This document shows, in pieces, positions 25,048 to 32,374 of a stretch of DNA of 64,000 nucleotides (positions are counted from its first letter, which is position 1; every line of letters starts with the position of its first letter). Source of the stretch: Amycolatopsis sp. CA-128772. Lineage in GTDB: Bacteria; Actinomycetota; Actinomycetes; Mycobacteriales; Pseudonocardiaceae. The stretch is taken from NCBI RefSeq assembly GCF_002904295.1, contig NZ_PPHG01000071.1, forward strand, positions 62,001 through 126,000, written 5' to 3'. The translations under genes and the position numbers were made by a program. Under the pieces are notes generated by a model, which had not been told where the DNA came from, ran no database searches, and saw nothing but the letters and a program-made list of their open reading frames with translations.

Positions 25048-26238
25048 ATGACCGCCACCCACACCGAGCCAGTCGCCTACCCGTTCAACGAGGAGGCGGG
25101 GCTCGACCTCGACGAGGCCTACGCGGCCGCCCGGGACGCCGAGGGCCTGATCCGGGTGAAGATGACCTACGGGGAGCCCGCGTGGCTGGCCGCCCGGTAC
25201 GCCGATGCCCGGCTCGTCCTGGGTGATCGGCGGTTTTCGCGGGCGATGGAGAAGGAGAAGGACGCGCCTCGCCGCTCGCCGGTGCAGCGCGACGGCGGCA
25301 TCCTGCAGATGGATCCGCCCGACCACACGCGGCTGCGGACGCTGGTCGCGAAGGCGTTCACCGTGCGTCGCGTCGAGCTGCTGCGGCCGCGGGTCGCGTC
25401 GCTCGCGGCCGGGCTGATCGCGGACATGAAGGCGGCCGGCGCGCCCGCCGACCTCGTCGACGCCTACGCCCTGCCGATCCCGGTCGCCGTCATCTGCGAG
25501 CTGCTCGGCGTCCCGGTCGCCGACCGGCCGCGGTTCCGCGTGTGGAGCGACGCGGCGCTGTCGACCAGCGGCCTGACGCCCGAGGAGTTCGAGCGCAACC
25601 GCGAGGAGCTGCGGGACTACATGCGCGGCCTGATCGCGGAGCGCCGCTCGCAGCCGCAGGACGACCTGATGACGGCGTTGATCGAGGCCCGCGACGTCCG
25701 CGACCGGCTGACCGAGCTGGAGCTGGTCGACCTGTGCGTCGGCATCCTCGTCGCCGGGCACGAGACGACCGCGAGCCAGATCCCGAACTTCGTCTACGCG
25801 CTGCTGGACCAGCACGAGCAGTGGGAGCGGCTGTGCGCCGGCCCGGACCTCATCCCGGCCGCGGTCGAGGAGCTGCTGCGGTTCGTGCCGCTGGGGGCGG
25901 GCGCGGCATTCCCGCGGTACGCCACCGAAGACGTCGAGGTCGGGGGCGTGCTGGTGCGCGCGGGCGAGCCGGTGCTGGTCGCGGTCGGCGCGGCCAACCG
26001 CGACGGGCTCCAGTTCGACGACGCGGACAAGCTGCGCTTCGACCGGGCGGAGAACCACCACCTGGGCTTCGGCCACGGCGTCCACCACTGCCTGGGCGCG
26101 CAGCTGGCCCGGATGGAGCTGCAGGAGGCGCTGCGCGCGTTGGTCACCGAGCTGCCCGGGCTGCACCTGGCCGGCGATATCGTGTGGAAGACGCAGATGC
26201 TCGTCCGCGGACCGCGGTCGATGCCGATCGGGTGGTGA
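25048..26238 (+). CDS. Cytochrome P450
   Basis: A 396-residue P450 close in form to actinobacterial CYP105-type enzymes. Visible are DPPDHTRLR (about 91-99), AGHETTASQ in the I-helix (about 236), VEELLRF (about 273) and the haem loop FGHGVHHCLGAQLAR (about 339-353). It is divergent from the PadR operon and has no ferredoxin of its own, so it may share the ferredoxin at 23011-23214. The promoter region holds a perfect palindrome. Substrate unknown; CYP105-like enzymes often act on xenobiotics or polyketides. Confidence 0.94.
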   Translation: MTATHTEPVAYPFNEEAGLDLDEAYAAARDAEGLIRVKMTYGEPAWLAARYADARLVLGDRRFSRAMEKEKDAPRRSPVQRDGGILQMDPPDHTRLRTLVAKAFTVRRVELLRPRVASLAAGLIADMKAAGAPADLVDAYALPIPVAVICELLGVPVADRPRFRVWSDAALSTSGLTPEEFERNREELRDYMRGLIAERRSQPQDDLMTALIEARDVRDRLTELELVDLCVGILVAGHETTASQIPNFVYALLDQHEQWERLCAGPDLIPAAVEELLRFVPLGAGAAFPRYATEDVEVGGVLVRAGEPVLVAVGAANRDGLQFDDADKLRFDRAENHHLGFGHGVHHCLGAQLARMELQEALRALVTELPGLHLAGDIVWKTQMLVRGPRSMPIGW

Positions 26239-26242
26239 CCAC

Positions 26243-26275
26243 GAGCCGGCACGGGGAAGTCTCGTGCCCGGCCTC
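26243..26275. terminator. Bidirectional hairpin terminator
   Basis: GAGCCGGCACGGG and CTCGTGCCCGGCCTC pair with small bulges between the converging P450 and mtnA genes. Confidence 0.55.
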
Positions 26276-26280
26276 GGCCA

Positions 26281-27282
26281 TCACGGTGACGGACGGCGGT
26301 CGCGAGATCGGCCCGCGCCCCCGAAGACGCCGTGCTCGGTGACGACGGCGGTGATGAGGTCGTGCGGGGTGACGTCGAAGGCGGGGTTGAAGACGCCGGC
26401 GTCCGGCGGTGTCACGGGCACGCCGGCGTAGTGGGTGAGCTCGCGGGCGTCGCGTTCTTCGATGGTGATGCCGGTGCCGTCGGGGAGCCTTGAGTCCACA
26501 GTGGACGAGGGGGCGACGACGACGAACGGCACCCCGTGGTGTTTCGCGGCGATGGCCAGGCCGTAGGTGCCGATCTTGTTGGCGACGTCCCCGTTGGCGG
26601 CGATCCGGTCGGCCCCGACGAGCACGCAGTCGACGAGCCCCCGGGCCATCGCCGCGGCGGCGGCGCCGTCGGGCTGGACGCGGTAGGGAACGTCCGCCTC
26701 CGCGAGCTCCCAGGCGGTCAGCCGGGCGCCCTGCAGCAGCGGCCGGGTCTCGTCGACGAGCACCTCTTCGACGAGCCCGCGTCCGTGCAGGTGCCAGACG
26801 ACACCGAGGGCACTGCCCCACCCGACGGTGGCCAGCCGCCCGGCGTTGCAGTGACTGAGCAGCCGGAGAGGCCGCCGCGAGGTGGCGCCGAGCACCACCT
26901 CGGCGGCGTACCTCGACGCGGTCTCGTTGAGCCGTTCGTCTTCGGCGAGCAGGTCGAGGGCCTCGGCGAGAACGGCGTCGGGGCCCTGATCGAGCTTCCG
27001 GAGAGCGCGTTCGACACCCCAGGCGAGGTTGACGGCGGTGGGCCGCGCGTGGGCGATCAGCTCGGCGTCCTGGCGGACGTCGCCGCCGCCTCGCTGAGCG
27101 GCGAGCGCAACGCCCAAGGCCCCGGCGGCCCCGAGCGCGGGCGCCCCCCGGACGGCGAGCCGCTTGACGGCGTCAACGAGTTCGCCGACGGTCCGCAGGG
27201 TGAGCAGGCGGTACTCGCCGGGCAGCGCGGTCTGGTCGATGACGACGACGGCGCCATCCACCCAGTCGATGGTCCTGCGCAC
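26281..27282 (-). CDS. mtnA: S-methyl-5-thioribose-1-phosphate isomerase
   Basis: A 333-residue aldose-ketose isomerase of the methionine salvage pathway; it converts methylthioribose-1-phosphate to methylthioribulose-1-phosphate. Diagnostic parts are LAVRGAPALGAAGALG (residues 43-58), SHCNAGRLATVGWGSALG with the catalytic cysteine near 150, and VGADRIAANGDVANKIGTY with the catalytic aspartate near 222. The GTG start follows GGAGGGAGC. No other mtn gene is nearby. The phased repeat array lies directly upstream of its promoter. Confidence 0.93.
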   Translation of the reverse strand: MRRTIDWVDGAVVVIDQTALPGEYRLLTLRTVGELVDAVKRLAVRGAPALGAAGALGVALAAQRGGGDVRQDAELIAHARPTAVNLAWGVERALRKLDQGPDAVLAEALDLLAEDERLNETASRYAAEVVLGATSRRPLRLLSHCNAGRLATVGWGSALGVVWHLHGRGLVEEVLVDETRPLLQGARLTAWELAEADVPYRVQPDGAAAAAMARGLVDCVLVGADRIAANGDVANKIGTYGLAIAAKHHGVPFVVVAPSSTVDSRLPDGTGITIEERDARELTHYAGVPVTPPDAGVFNPAFDVTPHDLITAVVTEHGVFGGAGRSRDRRPSP

Positions 27283-27358
27283 GTGCGCTCCCTCCAGCCG
27301 TGACGTCCCCGTCCATTGAACGGCAGAACGAGACCACCCACCCGTGATGCCCCCGGGA

Positions 27359-27583
27359 TCACGCGAGATGCCCCGCCATCACGCGAGTTCCGTCCCCGAT
27401 CACGCGAGTTCCGTCCCCGATCACGCGAGTGACGGGTCCGGTCACGCGAGTGCGGCGTACCGGAGCGGCGAACTCGCGTACCCAGAGGGTCGACTCGCGT
27501 ACCTGCGGGGTCGGTTCGCGTGAGCGAGGCCGGGACTCGCGTGATTGGAGACGGGACTCTCGTGATTGGCGGGGCATCACGAG
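27359..27583. repeat. 21-bp-phased array of short repeats in two opposed blocks
   Basis: Five units TCACGCGAG start at 27359, 27379, 27400, 27421 and 27442. Five inverted units (ACTCGCGT and variants) start at 27472, 27493, 27514, 27535 and 27556, exactly 21 bp apart; a further partial forward unit is at 27577. The linkers vary. The array fills the gap between mtnA and the PIG-L gene. The 21-bp period leaves reading frames open on both strands, but no ribosome site is seen, so I treat it as non-coding. Confidence 0.9.
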
Positions 27584-27604
27584 AAGCTGCGGACCGGCGA
27601 GGGG

Positions 27605-28399
27605 TCAGAGGCCGGCCATCAGGTCGGTTTCCGTGATGCCCGGGCCCTGGCCTGCGCGGATGAACCACTCCGTGCCGAACGCGAACGTGAACGCGTCGTC
27701 CGGCATGGCCAGCATGAACATGTCCTCGCTGATCTGGCTCGGGTGCGCCCGCATCGCCGCGCGCTTCACCGGGGCGTACTTCGACACGTCGACCGCCGCC
27801 GTGATCTCGGCCTCCGGTTTGCCGAACTCGACGTTTTCCGGCGGCTTCGGCGCCGCCTCCGGCGGGATCACGCCGTCCGCCACCGCCGCTTCGAAGCCGC
27901 GCTGCATGAACTCGCGGTTGAACGTCGCCTGGAAGACCCGGGGCGTGCCCGCCAGCTCGGCCGCGCGCACGCCGACGCGGTGGACCTGGATGTGGTCCGG
28001 GTGGCCGTAGTCGCCGTTGTCGTCGTACACCGTCAGGACGTCCGCCGACTCCTCGCGCAGGATCGCCGCCAGCTGCTCGGCCGCCTTCTCGACGTCGGCG
28101 CGCCAGAAGCACGCCGGGTCGTCGTTCGTCGGCTCGCCCATCATCCCCGAGTCGCGGTAGCCGAGGAATTCGACGCGCTCCACGCCGAGGATCTCCGCCG
28201 CCGCGTGCGACTCCTGGACGCGGCGGTCCTCCAGCTTCTCGCCCTCGGCGAGGAATCCGTCGGGTACCTCGCCGACCTCGCCCTTGGTGGCGACGACGAG
28301 CACGACCCGGTGCCCCTCTTCGACGGCCTTGCGCATGACGCCCGCGGTGCGGAGGCATTCGTCGTCCGGGTGGGCGTGGAAGGTGACCAGTGTTCCCAT
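27605..28399 (-). CDS. PIG-L deacetylase (mycothiol MshB/Mca type)
   Basis: A 264-residue zinc amidase/deacetylase. The metal site is AHPDDE (residues 9-14) with the later GHPDHIQVHRVG (about 140) carrying the third ligand. Mycothiol conjugate amidase (Mca) and MshB share this fold: Mca cleaves mycothiol S-conjugates for export, MshB makes mycothiol. The length and YRDSGMMGEPTNDDPACFW fit the actinobacterial Mca/MshB group rather than a LmbE sugar deacetylase; which one is uncertain. The ATG at 28399 is chosen because HPDDE starts eight residues in, as in the family. Confidence 0.85.
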   Translation of the reverse strand: MGTLVTFHAHPDDECLRTAGVMRKAVEEGHRVVLVVATKGEVGEVPDGFLAEGEKLEDRRVQESHAAAEILGVERVEFLGYRDSGMMGEPTNDDPACFWRADVEKAAEQLAAILREESADVLTVYDDNGDYGHPDHIQVHRVGVRAAELAGTPRVFQATFNREFMQRGFEAAVADGVIPPEAAPKPPENVEFGKPEAEITAAVDVSKYAPVKRAAMRAHPSQISEDMFMLAMPDDAFTFAFGTEWFIRAGQGPGITETDLMAGL

Positions 28400-28533
28400 G
28401 TCCGCGACGGTACCGGCTGCCACCGACAAAAACCGCCCGCGAGGATGCGCACCTGCCCGCCAGGGGCCGCGACCGTGGACGAAAACAGCACGTCGCCGGC
28501 ACCACGGACCCCACGTCCCCGCCGGCCTGGGCG

Positions 28534-29325
28534 CTAGGACTGTTCCTTCGGGCACCACCAGGTCGACCGGCCGCCGACGGTGCCGTGGGTCATCTCCGCC
28601 CCGCAGCGCGGGCAGTGGTCACCCGCACGCCGGTGGCCGATGATCTCCCCGGTGTGCACGCCGCCGTGGCGGATCGCCGCGCGCAACGCCTTCCGCAGCG
28701 CCTTGTGCAGGTGCGCGAGGTCGTCGCCGGACAGCTCGTTCACCGGCCGGGCCGGGCCGAGCGCGGCCTGCCACAGGGTCTCGTCGGCGAGCAGGTTGCC
28801 GATCCCGGCCACCACCGACTGGTCCAGCAGCCGCGCCTTCAGCGGCGCCCGCCCGCGGCCGACGCGCTCGGCGAAATCGCGGCGCGAGATTTCCCCGGCG
28901 TCGGGCCCGAGCGCGTCGAGGTCCGGATCGAGCCGCACCCGGCTGAGCCGCCGCGTGTCGAACAGCTGCAGCCGTTCGCCGTCGGCGAAGGTGATCCCGA
29001 ACCGGAACCACTCGGGCTTTTCGTCCCGCTCACGAGCCCGCCCGGGCGGCCCGCTCTTCCCGCCGAACCGCAGCTGCCCGGCCATCCCGAGGTGCAACCC
29101 GAGCTGCGGCCCGGCCCGCCCGTCCCGGTTTTCCGTTTCACACCACAGGGTCTTGCCACGCCGATGAGCGCCGGTGAGGCGCCCACCGGTCAGGGCCCCG
29201 GCGATGTCCCCGGGCGCGTGCGGGCGGCAGACCCAGTCGTCGTGGTCGTCGACGTCCCGGATCTCCCGGTCGAGGGCACCGGCGAGGACCTGACGGGCGA
29301 GTTCCACCTCGGGGAGTTCGGGCAC
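28534..29325 (-). CDS. Fpg/Nei family DNA glycosylase
   Basis: A 263-residue base-excision enzyme. It opens MPELPEVE, with Pro2 the Schiff-base nucleophile and Glu3, continues with HLGMAGQLRF (about 78-87), and has the helix-two-turn-helix GIGNLLADETLWQA (about 173-186). The zinc finger CPRCG...GRSTWWCPKEQ has only three of the four usual cysteines; the fourth place is Glu. Fpg removes oxidised purines and Nei oxidised pyrimidines or acts near single strands; the subfamily is unclear. It is separated by 134 bp from the PIG-L gene, same strand. Confidence 0.92.
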   Translation of the reverse strand: MPELPEVELARQVLAGALDREIRDVDDHDDWVCRPHAPGDIAGALTGGRLTGAHRRGKTLWCETENRDGRAGPQLGLHLGMAGQLRFGGKSGPPGRARERDEKPEWFRFGITFADGERLQLFDTRRLSRVRLDPDLDALGPDAGEISRRDFAERVGRGRAPLKARLLDQSVVAGIGNLLADETLWQAALGPARPVNELSGDDLAHLHKALRKALRAAIRHGGVHTGEIIGHRRAGDHCPRCGAEMTHGTVGGRSTWWCPKEQS

Positions 29326-29380
29326 CCGGCCAGTCTGCCGGAAGGTCGTCCGGAACGCCGATCGTCAGGTCCGCGGCCGA

Positions 29381-30007
29381 TCAGGACAGGCTCGCGGCGG
29401 CGGTCGTCTCCCAGACGAACCCGTCCGGGTCGGTGAACGGTTCGGACGCGCCGCCGACGGCGATGCGGTGCGAGCCGCTGCCCTCGGGCGAGACTCCGGC
29501 GTCCTTCGCGAGCGCCTTGCGCCGGTACAGGGCCAGCTTCACCGGGCTCGACCCCGCTTCGAACTCGACGTACATCTTGCCGAAGCTCTTCCCCACAGCC
29601 AGCCCCCGATCGATGTAGAACTTCTTGCTCGCGGCGACGTCGGCGACGCCCAGAAGCAGCACCACGGCGTCGATCTTGCGGGTGGCCGGGCCGGTGTTCT
29701 TCTTGGCGGAGGTGGCGAGCTTCCAGATCGTCCCGTCCGGGGCCCGGACCGTGCCGCCGTAGCCCCACATGGACTTCGTGGCGGGCTTGATCGTGGTGGC
29801 GCCGGCTTCGAGGGCGGTGCCGACGAGGGAGTCGACGTCGGCGGGCTGCGGCACGGTGAGGGAGAGGGTGAACCCGCGGAAGCCGGCGCTGGGGGCGGCC
29901 GAGGCGCGGAAGCGCAGCTGGGTGGTGAGGCCGAAGGCGTCGGCGTAGAAGCGCTCGGCGGCGGCGGGGTCGGTGACTTCGAGGGTGATGATTTCGCTGT
30001 TCGTCAT
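29381..30007 (-). CDS. VOC family (glyoxalase-like) protein, two domains
   Basis: A 208-residue protein of two vicinal-oxygen-chelate modules: MTNSEIITLEVTDPAAAERF to APDGTIWKLA, and IDAVVLLLGVADVAASKKFY to TDPDGFVWETT. The usual His and Glu metal ligands are not obvious in every half, so it may be a binding protein rather than an enzyme. Related proteins include glyoxalase I, bleomycin-binding proteins and antibiotic-sequestering proteins. The start is set by MTNSE at 30007. It is divergent from the leader-peptide/GNAT operon, 148 bp apart. Confidence 0.85.
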   Translation of the reverse strand: MTNSEIITLEVTDPAAAERFYADAFGLTTQLRFRASAAPSAGFRGFTLSLTVPQPADVDSLVGTALEAGATTIKPATKSMWGYGGTVRAPDGTIWKLATSAKKNTGPATRKIDAVVLLLGVADVAASKKFYIDRGLAVGKSFGKMYVEFEAGSSPVKLALYRRKALAKDAGVSPEGSGSHRIAVGGASEPFTDPDGFVWETTAAASLS

Positions 30008-30155
30008 GCCGGTAACGCTAGGTCCGGCGCGCTGACCGGCGCTTCTCGATTCCTGACCGGTCCTGGCGGCCGGCTCCGGAAAAAGGAGTGGGCGGGACGC
30101 GTGCGGTGCTGATAGCTTGCCGGTGACCGTGGCCCGGCCCGAGGAGGTGAGACCC

Positions 30156-30209
30156 GTGAACGTTGTACGCAGTGGGTGCTCCCTCTCGTCGTCACGGGCG
30201 GGCGGCTGA
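30156..30209 (+). CDS. Leader peptide upstream of GNAT gene
   Basis: A 17-codon open frame, MNVVRSGCSLSSSRAGG, from GTG 30156 to TGA 30207-30209. It is preceded by GGAGGTGA, an ideal ribosome site, five bases before the start. Its stop lies 4 bases before a hairpin that covers the ribosome site of the GNAT gene. That arrangement is the one used by translationally attenuated resistance genes such as ermC and cat. The peptide is too short for homology; its role as an attenuator is inferred from position. Confidence 0.7.
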   Translation: MNVVRSGCSLSSSRAGG

Positions 30210-30213
30210 CGTA

Positions 30214-30250
30214 GGTGTCGCCGGGAGCCCTCCTCCCGAAAGGCGACACC
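30214..30250 (+). promoter_or_regulatory. Hairpin sequestering the GNAT ribosome site
   Basis: GGTGTCGCC (30214-30222) pairs perfectly with GGCGACACC (30242-30250). Inside, GGGAG (30223-30227) pairs with CTCCC (30233-30237), with GAAA bulged. The 3' arm ends at the base before ATG and contains the GG of the AAAGG ribosome site. A ribosome at the end of the leader peptide would cover the 5' arm and free the site. Confidence 0.75.
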
Positions 30251-30949
30251 ATGAACCACCTGCACGAGCGGCCGGGCCCCACCGGCCGCGGAGAAGTTTC
30301 CCGGCGGCCGGACGGCCGCCTCTTCCTCAGCATCGACACGTGGGACGACGCGGACTTCGCGCGGCTCGCGGCGGACATGCTGCCGACCCTGCCGAGGCCG
30401 CTGTACACAGTGGTCGACGAAGCCGACGCGGAACTGCGGTCCCGCTGGGAATCGGCCGGTTTCGCGACCCGGCGCCGCGAGTGGGAGTACGTCCTCCCGA
30501 CGGCCCGGGCCGCGGGTTCCGTGCCCGCGGACGTGACGATCGGCCCGCCGTCCGACGAGCGGCTGCTGCGCTCGGCCGAAGACGTCATCCGCGCCGAAGT
30601 CGAGGCGGCGGTGGGCTGGCACGAGATGCCGGCGGAAATCCTGCCCCGCCCGGAAATCCCGGACGTCACCAAGTACGTGGTGGCGGAGTCCGCGGGCGAC
30701 TACGTGGGCCTGCTCCGGCTGGCGGCGGTGACGCGGCAGCCGCGGATCGGGCTGCTCGCGGTCCGGACGGATCGGCGACGACGCGGAATCGGCCGTGCGT
30801 TGCTCGCTCATGTGCTGGATGTGTTGCACCACAGGGGAATCCCGGCGGCATCGGCCGAAGTGAACGAAGCTAACTCGGCGGCGGTGGCGCTGGTCGAGGG
30901 CGCCGGAGCCCGCCGGGTGGGCAGCAACCTCGAGCTGGTGTTGCGCTGA
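30251..30949 (+). CDS. GNAT acetyltransferase under leader-peptide control
   Basis: A 232-residue GNAT. The C-terminal half has the acetyl-CoA pyrophosphate loop in VRTDRRRRGIGRALLAHVLD (about 175-194) and NEANSAAVALVEGAGARRVG. The N-terminal 110 residues may be a degenerate second GNAT half. The start MNHLHERPG is chosen because ATG 30251 follows AAAGG and the hairpin; the upstream in-frame start would lie inside the hairpin. Its stop overlaps the start of the IF-1 gene by one base (TGATG). Substrate unknown; the attenuator suggests a translation-inhibiting antibiotic, a ribosomal component or tRNA, by inference. Confidence 0.88.
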   Translation: MNHLHERPGPTGRGEVSRRPDGRLFLSIDTWDDADFARLAADMLPTLPRPLYTVVDEADAELRSRWESAGFATRRREWEYVLPTARAAGSVPADVTIGPPSDERLLRSAEDVIRAEVEAAVGWHEMPAEILPRPEIPDVTKYVVAESAGDYVGLLRLAAVTRQPRIGLLAVRTDRRRRGIGRALLAHVLDVLHHRGIPAASAEVNEANSAAVALVEGAGARRVGSNLELVLR

Positions 30950-31161
30950 TGGCCGGGATCGAAGTCGAAGGCACCGTCGTCGAGTGCCTGCGGAACGCGA
31001 CGTTCCGGGTGGAGCTGGAGAACGGGCACAAGGTGCTCGCGCACATCAGCGGGAAGATCCGGAAGAACTTCATCAAGATCCTGCCGTTCGACCGGGTCCT
31101 GGTGGAAGTGAGCCCGTACGACCTCGACCGGGGGCGGATCCTGTTCCGGTACCGGACGTAG
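30949..31161 (+). CDS. infA: Second translation initiation factor IF-1
   Basis: A 70-residue S1/OB-fold protein with the full IF-1 pattern: IEVEGTVVECLRNATFRVEL, GHKVLAHISGKIRKNF, RVLVEVSPYDLDRGRILFRY. IF-1 occupies the A site of the 30S subunit during initiation. The housekeeping actinobacterial copy normally sits in the ribosomal-protein operon next to rpmJ and begins MAKKDG. This one lacks that start, has differing residues (KIRKNFIKILPFDRV), and is translationally coupled to a GNAT gene. It is probably a paralogue with a conditional role. A hairpin terminator follows. Confidence 0.93.
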   Translation: MAGIEVEGTVVECLRNATFRVELENGHKVLAHISGKIRKNFIKILPFDRVLVEVSPYDLDRGRILFRYRT

Positions 31162-31171
31162 GGCCGCGAAA

Positions 31172-31202
31172 GGGGGAGGCGTCGCCGGGCGGCGTCTCCC
31201 CG
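31172..31202. terminator. Hairpin terminator after infA
   Basis: GGGGAGGCGTCGCC pairs with the following GGCGGCGTCTCCCC, with two G-U pairs. It separates infA from the converging unknown gene. Confidence 0.6.
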
Positions 31203-31212
31203 CGCGGTGCGG

Positions 31213-31674
31213 TCAGTACTCGCCCTTGATGACGAAGTACGAGCCCCTGATCGTGCCCGCCAGCTTCGACTTCTGCCGCGCGAACCTGAACGACGAGAGC
31301 TCCTCCGGCACCTCCATCCCGTCGGACAGCTTGAACCCCACCGCCCGCTTCCCACCCTCGTCGACGGTGTACATCACGTTGATCGACAAGCCGCTCTCGT
31401 AGAACACGTACGTCATCCGGATGTTCTCCACCTGGAACGCGGTCGCCTCGAGCGGGGGCGAGGCGATCACGATGCCGCGTTCCTCCTCGAGGATCCGGTG
31501 CACCCAGTCGATCGCCGGGCGGGCGTCGGCGGCGGGCTCGACCGTGAAGACGTGGTCGTACTTGTTCTTGAAGTAGCGGGCCTCGTTCGCCCGCAGGCCC
31601 GCGAGCGCGCCGGCGACCGGCGACGTCTCCAGGCCGGTGGTCGAGACGGTCCCGAAGTCGACGGCATAGGGCAT
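31213..31674 (-). CDS. Conserved-looking unknown protein, 153 aa
   Basis: I do not recognise the family. It begins MPYAVDFGTVSTTGLETSPV, with no signal peptide or membrane segment, and mixes helix (PVAGALAGLRANEARYFKNK) and beta strands (NIRMTYVFYESGLSINVMYT). The codon bias is strong, with third positions almost all G or C, which supports a real gene. The ATG at 31674 follows a plausible GGAGGACTGCGCC. It converges on infA and is divergent from the coiled-coil protein pair. Confidence 0.7.
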   Translation of the reverse strand: MPYAVDFGTVSTTGLETSPVAGALAGLRANEARYFKNKYDHVFTVEPAADARPAIDWVHRILEEERGIVIASPPLEATAFQVENIRMTYVFYESGLSINVMYTVDEGGKRAVGFKLSDGMEVPEELSSFRFARQKSKLAGTIRGSYFVIKGEY

Positions 31675-31825
31675 GGCGCAGTCCTCCGCGTGGGTGTCCG
31701 GTCGATCGGGCCTCAGCGTATGCGCAGGCAGTGGCGGTGGACCACTCGAACGCCCGGCGTGTGTAACAGCCCGCCGCGGCGGCACGACTCCGTACCGGAA
31801 ATGCTGTCCCCGGAAGGCGGTTCGC

Positions 31826-32371
31826 GTGTCGAGGAGTCTGGTCAGCACGGTCGGCGGGCACCTGGTTTTCGGCGACGCCGTGTCGCGGATAGCCGAGTCC
31901 CTGAGCCCGCTCGGCGCGGCCGGCCGGGTCATCGCCGAGTCCTACGCCCTGGTCAGCGAGATGCGCCGGATCAACCTGGAGAAGACGCAGGCCGCCGACG
32001 CCAAGGAGATCACGCTCGCGCTGCTCGAACGACGCCGGCAGGAGTCGTCCGAGTCGCTGCGGCAAATGCAAGCGGGGCTCGGCCAGGCCGACCTCAGCGC
32101 CCGGGACATCCGCCGGTGCATGGTCAACATGCAGGCGGAGACGGTCAAGCCGGGGCTGGAGCTGGCGGAACGGCGGGCCTACATCGAGCTGACGCAGCAC
32201 TTCACCACGATGCTCGTCCAGCACCACTCCGACCTGACCGGTGGCGTCGCGCTCGTCGTCGACAAGGTGCTCAACGGCACCGGGGCCACCGCGCTCGTGC
32301 CGGCCACGCGCACGCCGAACGCCCGGAAGGCGGGCGTCAAGCGCGGTGGCGACCGCGGACGGCGTCGGTGA
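31826..32371 (+). CDS. Unknown helical (coiled-coil) protein, partner of membrane protein
   Basis: About 181 residues from GTG 31826 after GGAAGG. Largely alpha-helical, with a heptad-like region (MRRINLEKTQAADAKEITLA, LLERRRQESSESLRQMQAGL) and a basic tail (NARKAGVKRGGDRGRRR). No family recognised. The next gene starts 3 bases after its stop and encodes a membrane protein that also carries a coiled coil. The two probably form a complex. Confidence 0.65.
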   Translation: MSRSLVSTVGGHLVFGDAVSRIAESLSPLGAAGRVIAESYALVSEMRRINLEKTQAADAKEITLALLERRRQESSESLRQMQAGLGQADLSARDIRRCMVNMQAETVKPGLELAERRAYIELTQHFTTMLVQHHSDLTGGVALVVDKVLNGTGATALVPATRTPNARKAGVKRGGDRGRRR

Positions 32372-32374
32372 TCC

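Noticed and set aside
23011..26238. A secondary-metabolite gene cluster
   Set aside because: Two P450s and a ferredoxin only; no polyketide, peptide, terpene or other core enzyme is within the window.
26281..27282. eIF2B-like or ribose-1,5-bisphosphate isomerase instead of mtnA
   Set aside because: The motifs SHCNAGRLAT and VGADRIAANGDVANKIGTY with the full length match MtnA; the others have different spacing.
27359..27580. Small repeat protein encoded across the phased array on either strand
   Set aside because: A 21-bp period keeps frames open on both strands automatically; there is no ribosome site and both strands look equally coding.
27359..27583. CRISPR array
   Set aside because: Units are about 9-10 bp with 11-12 bp linkers, in two orientations, and no cas gene is present.
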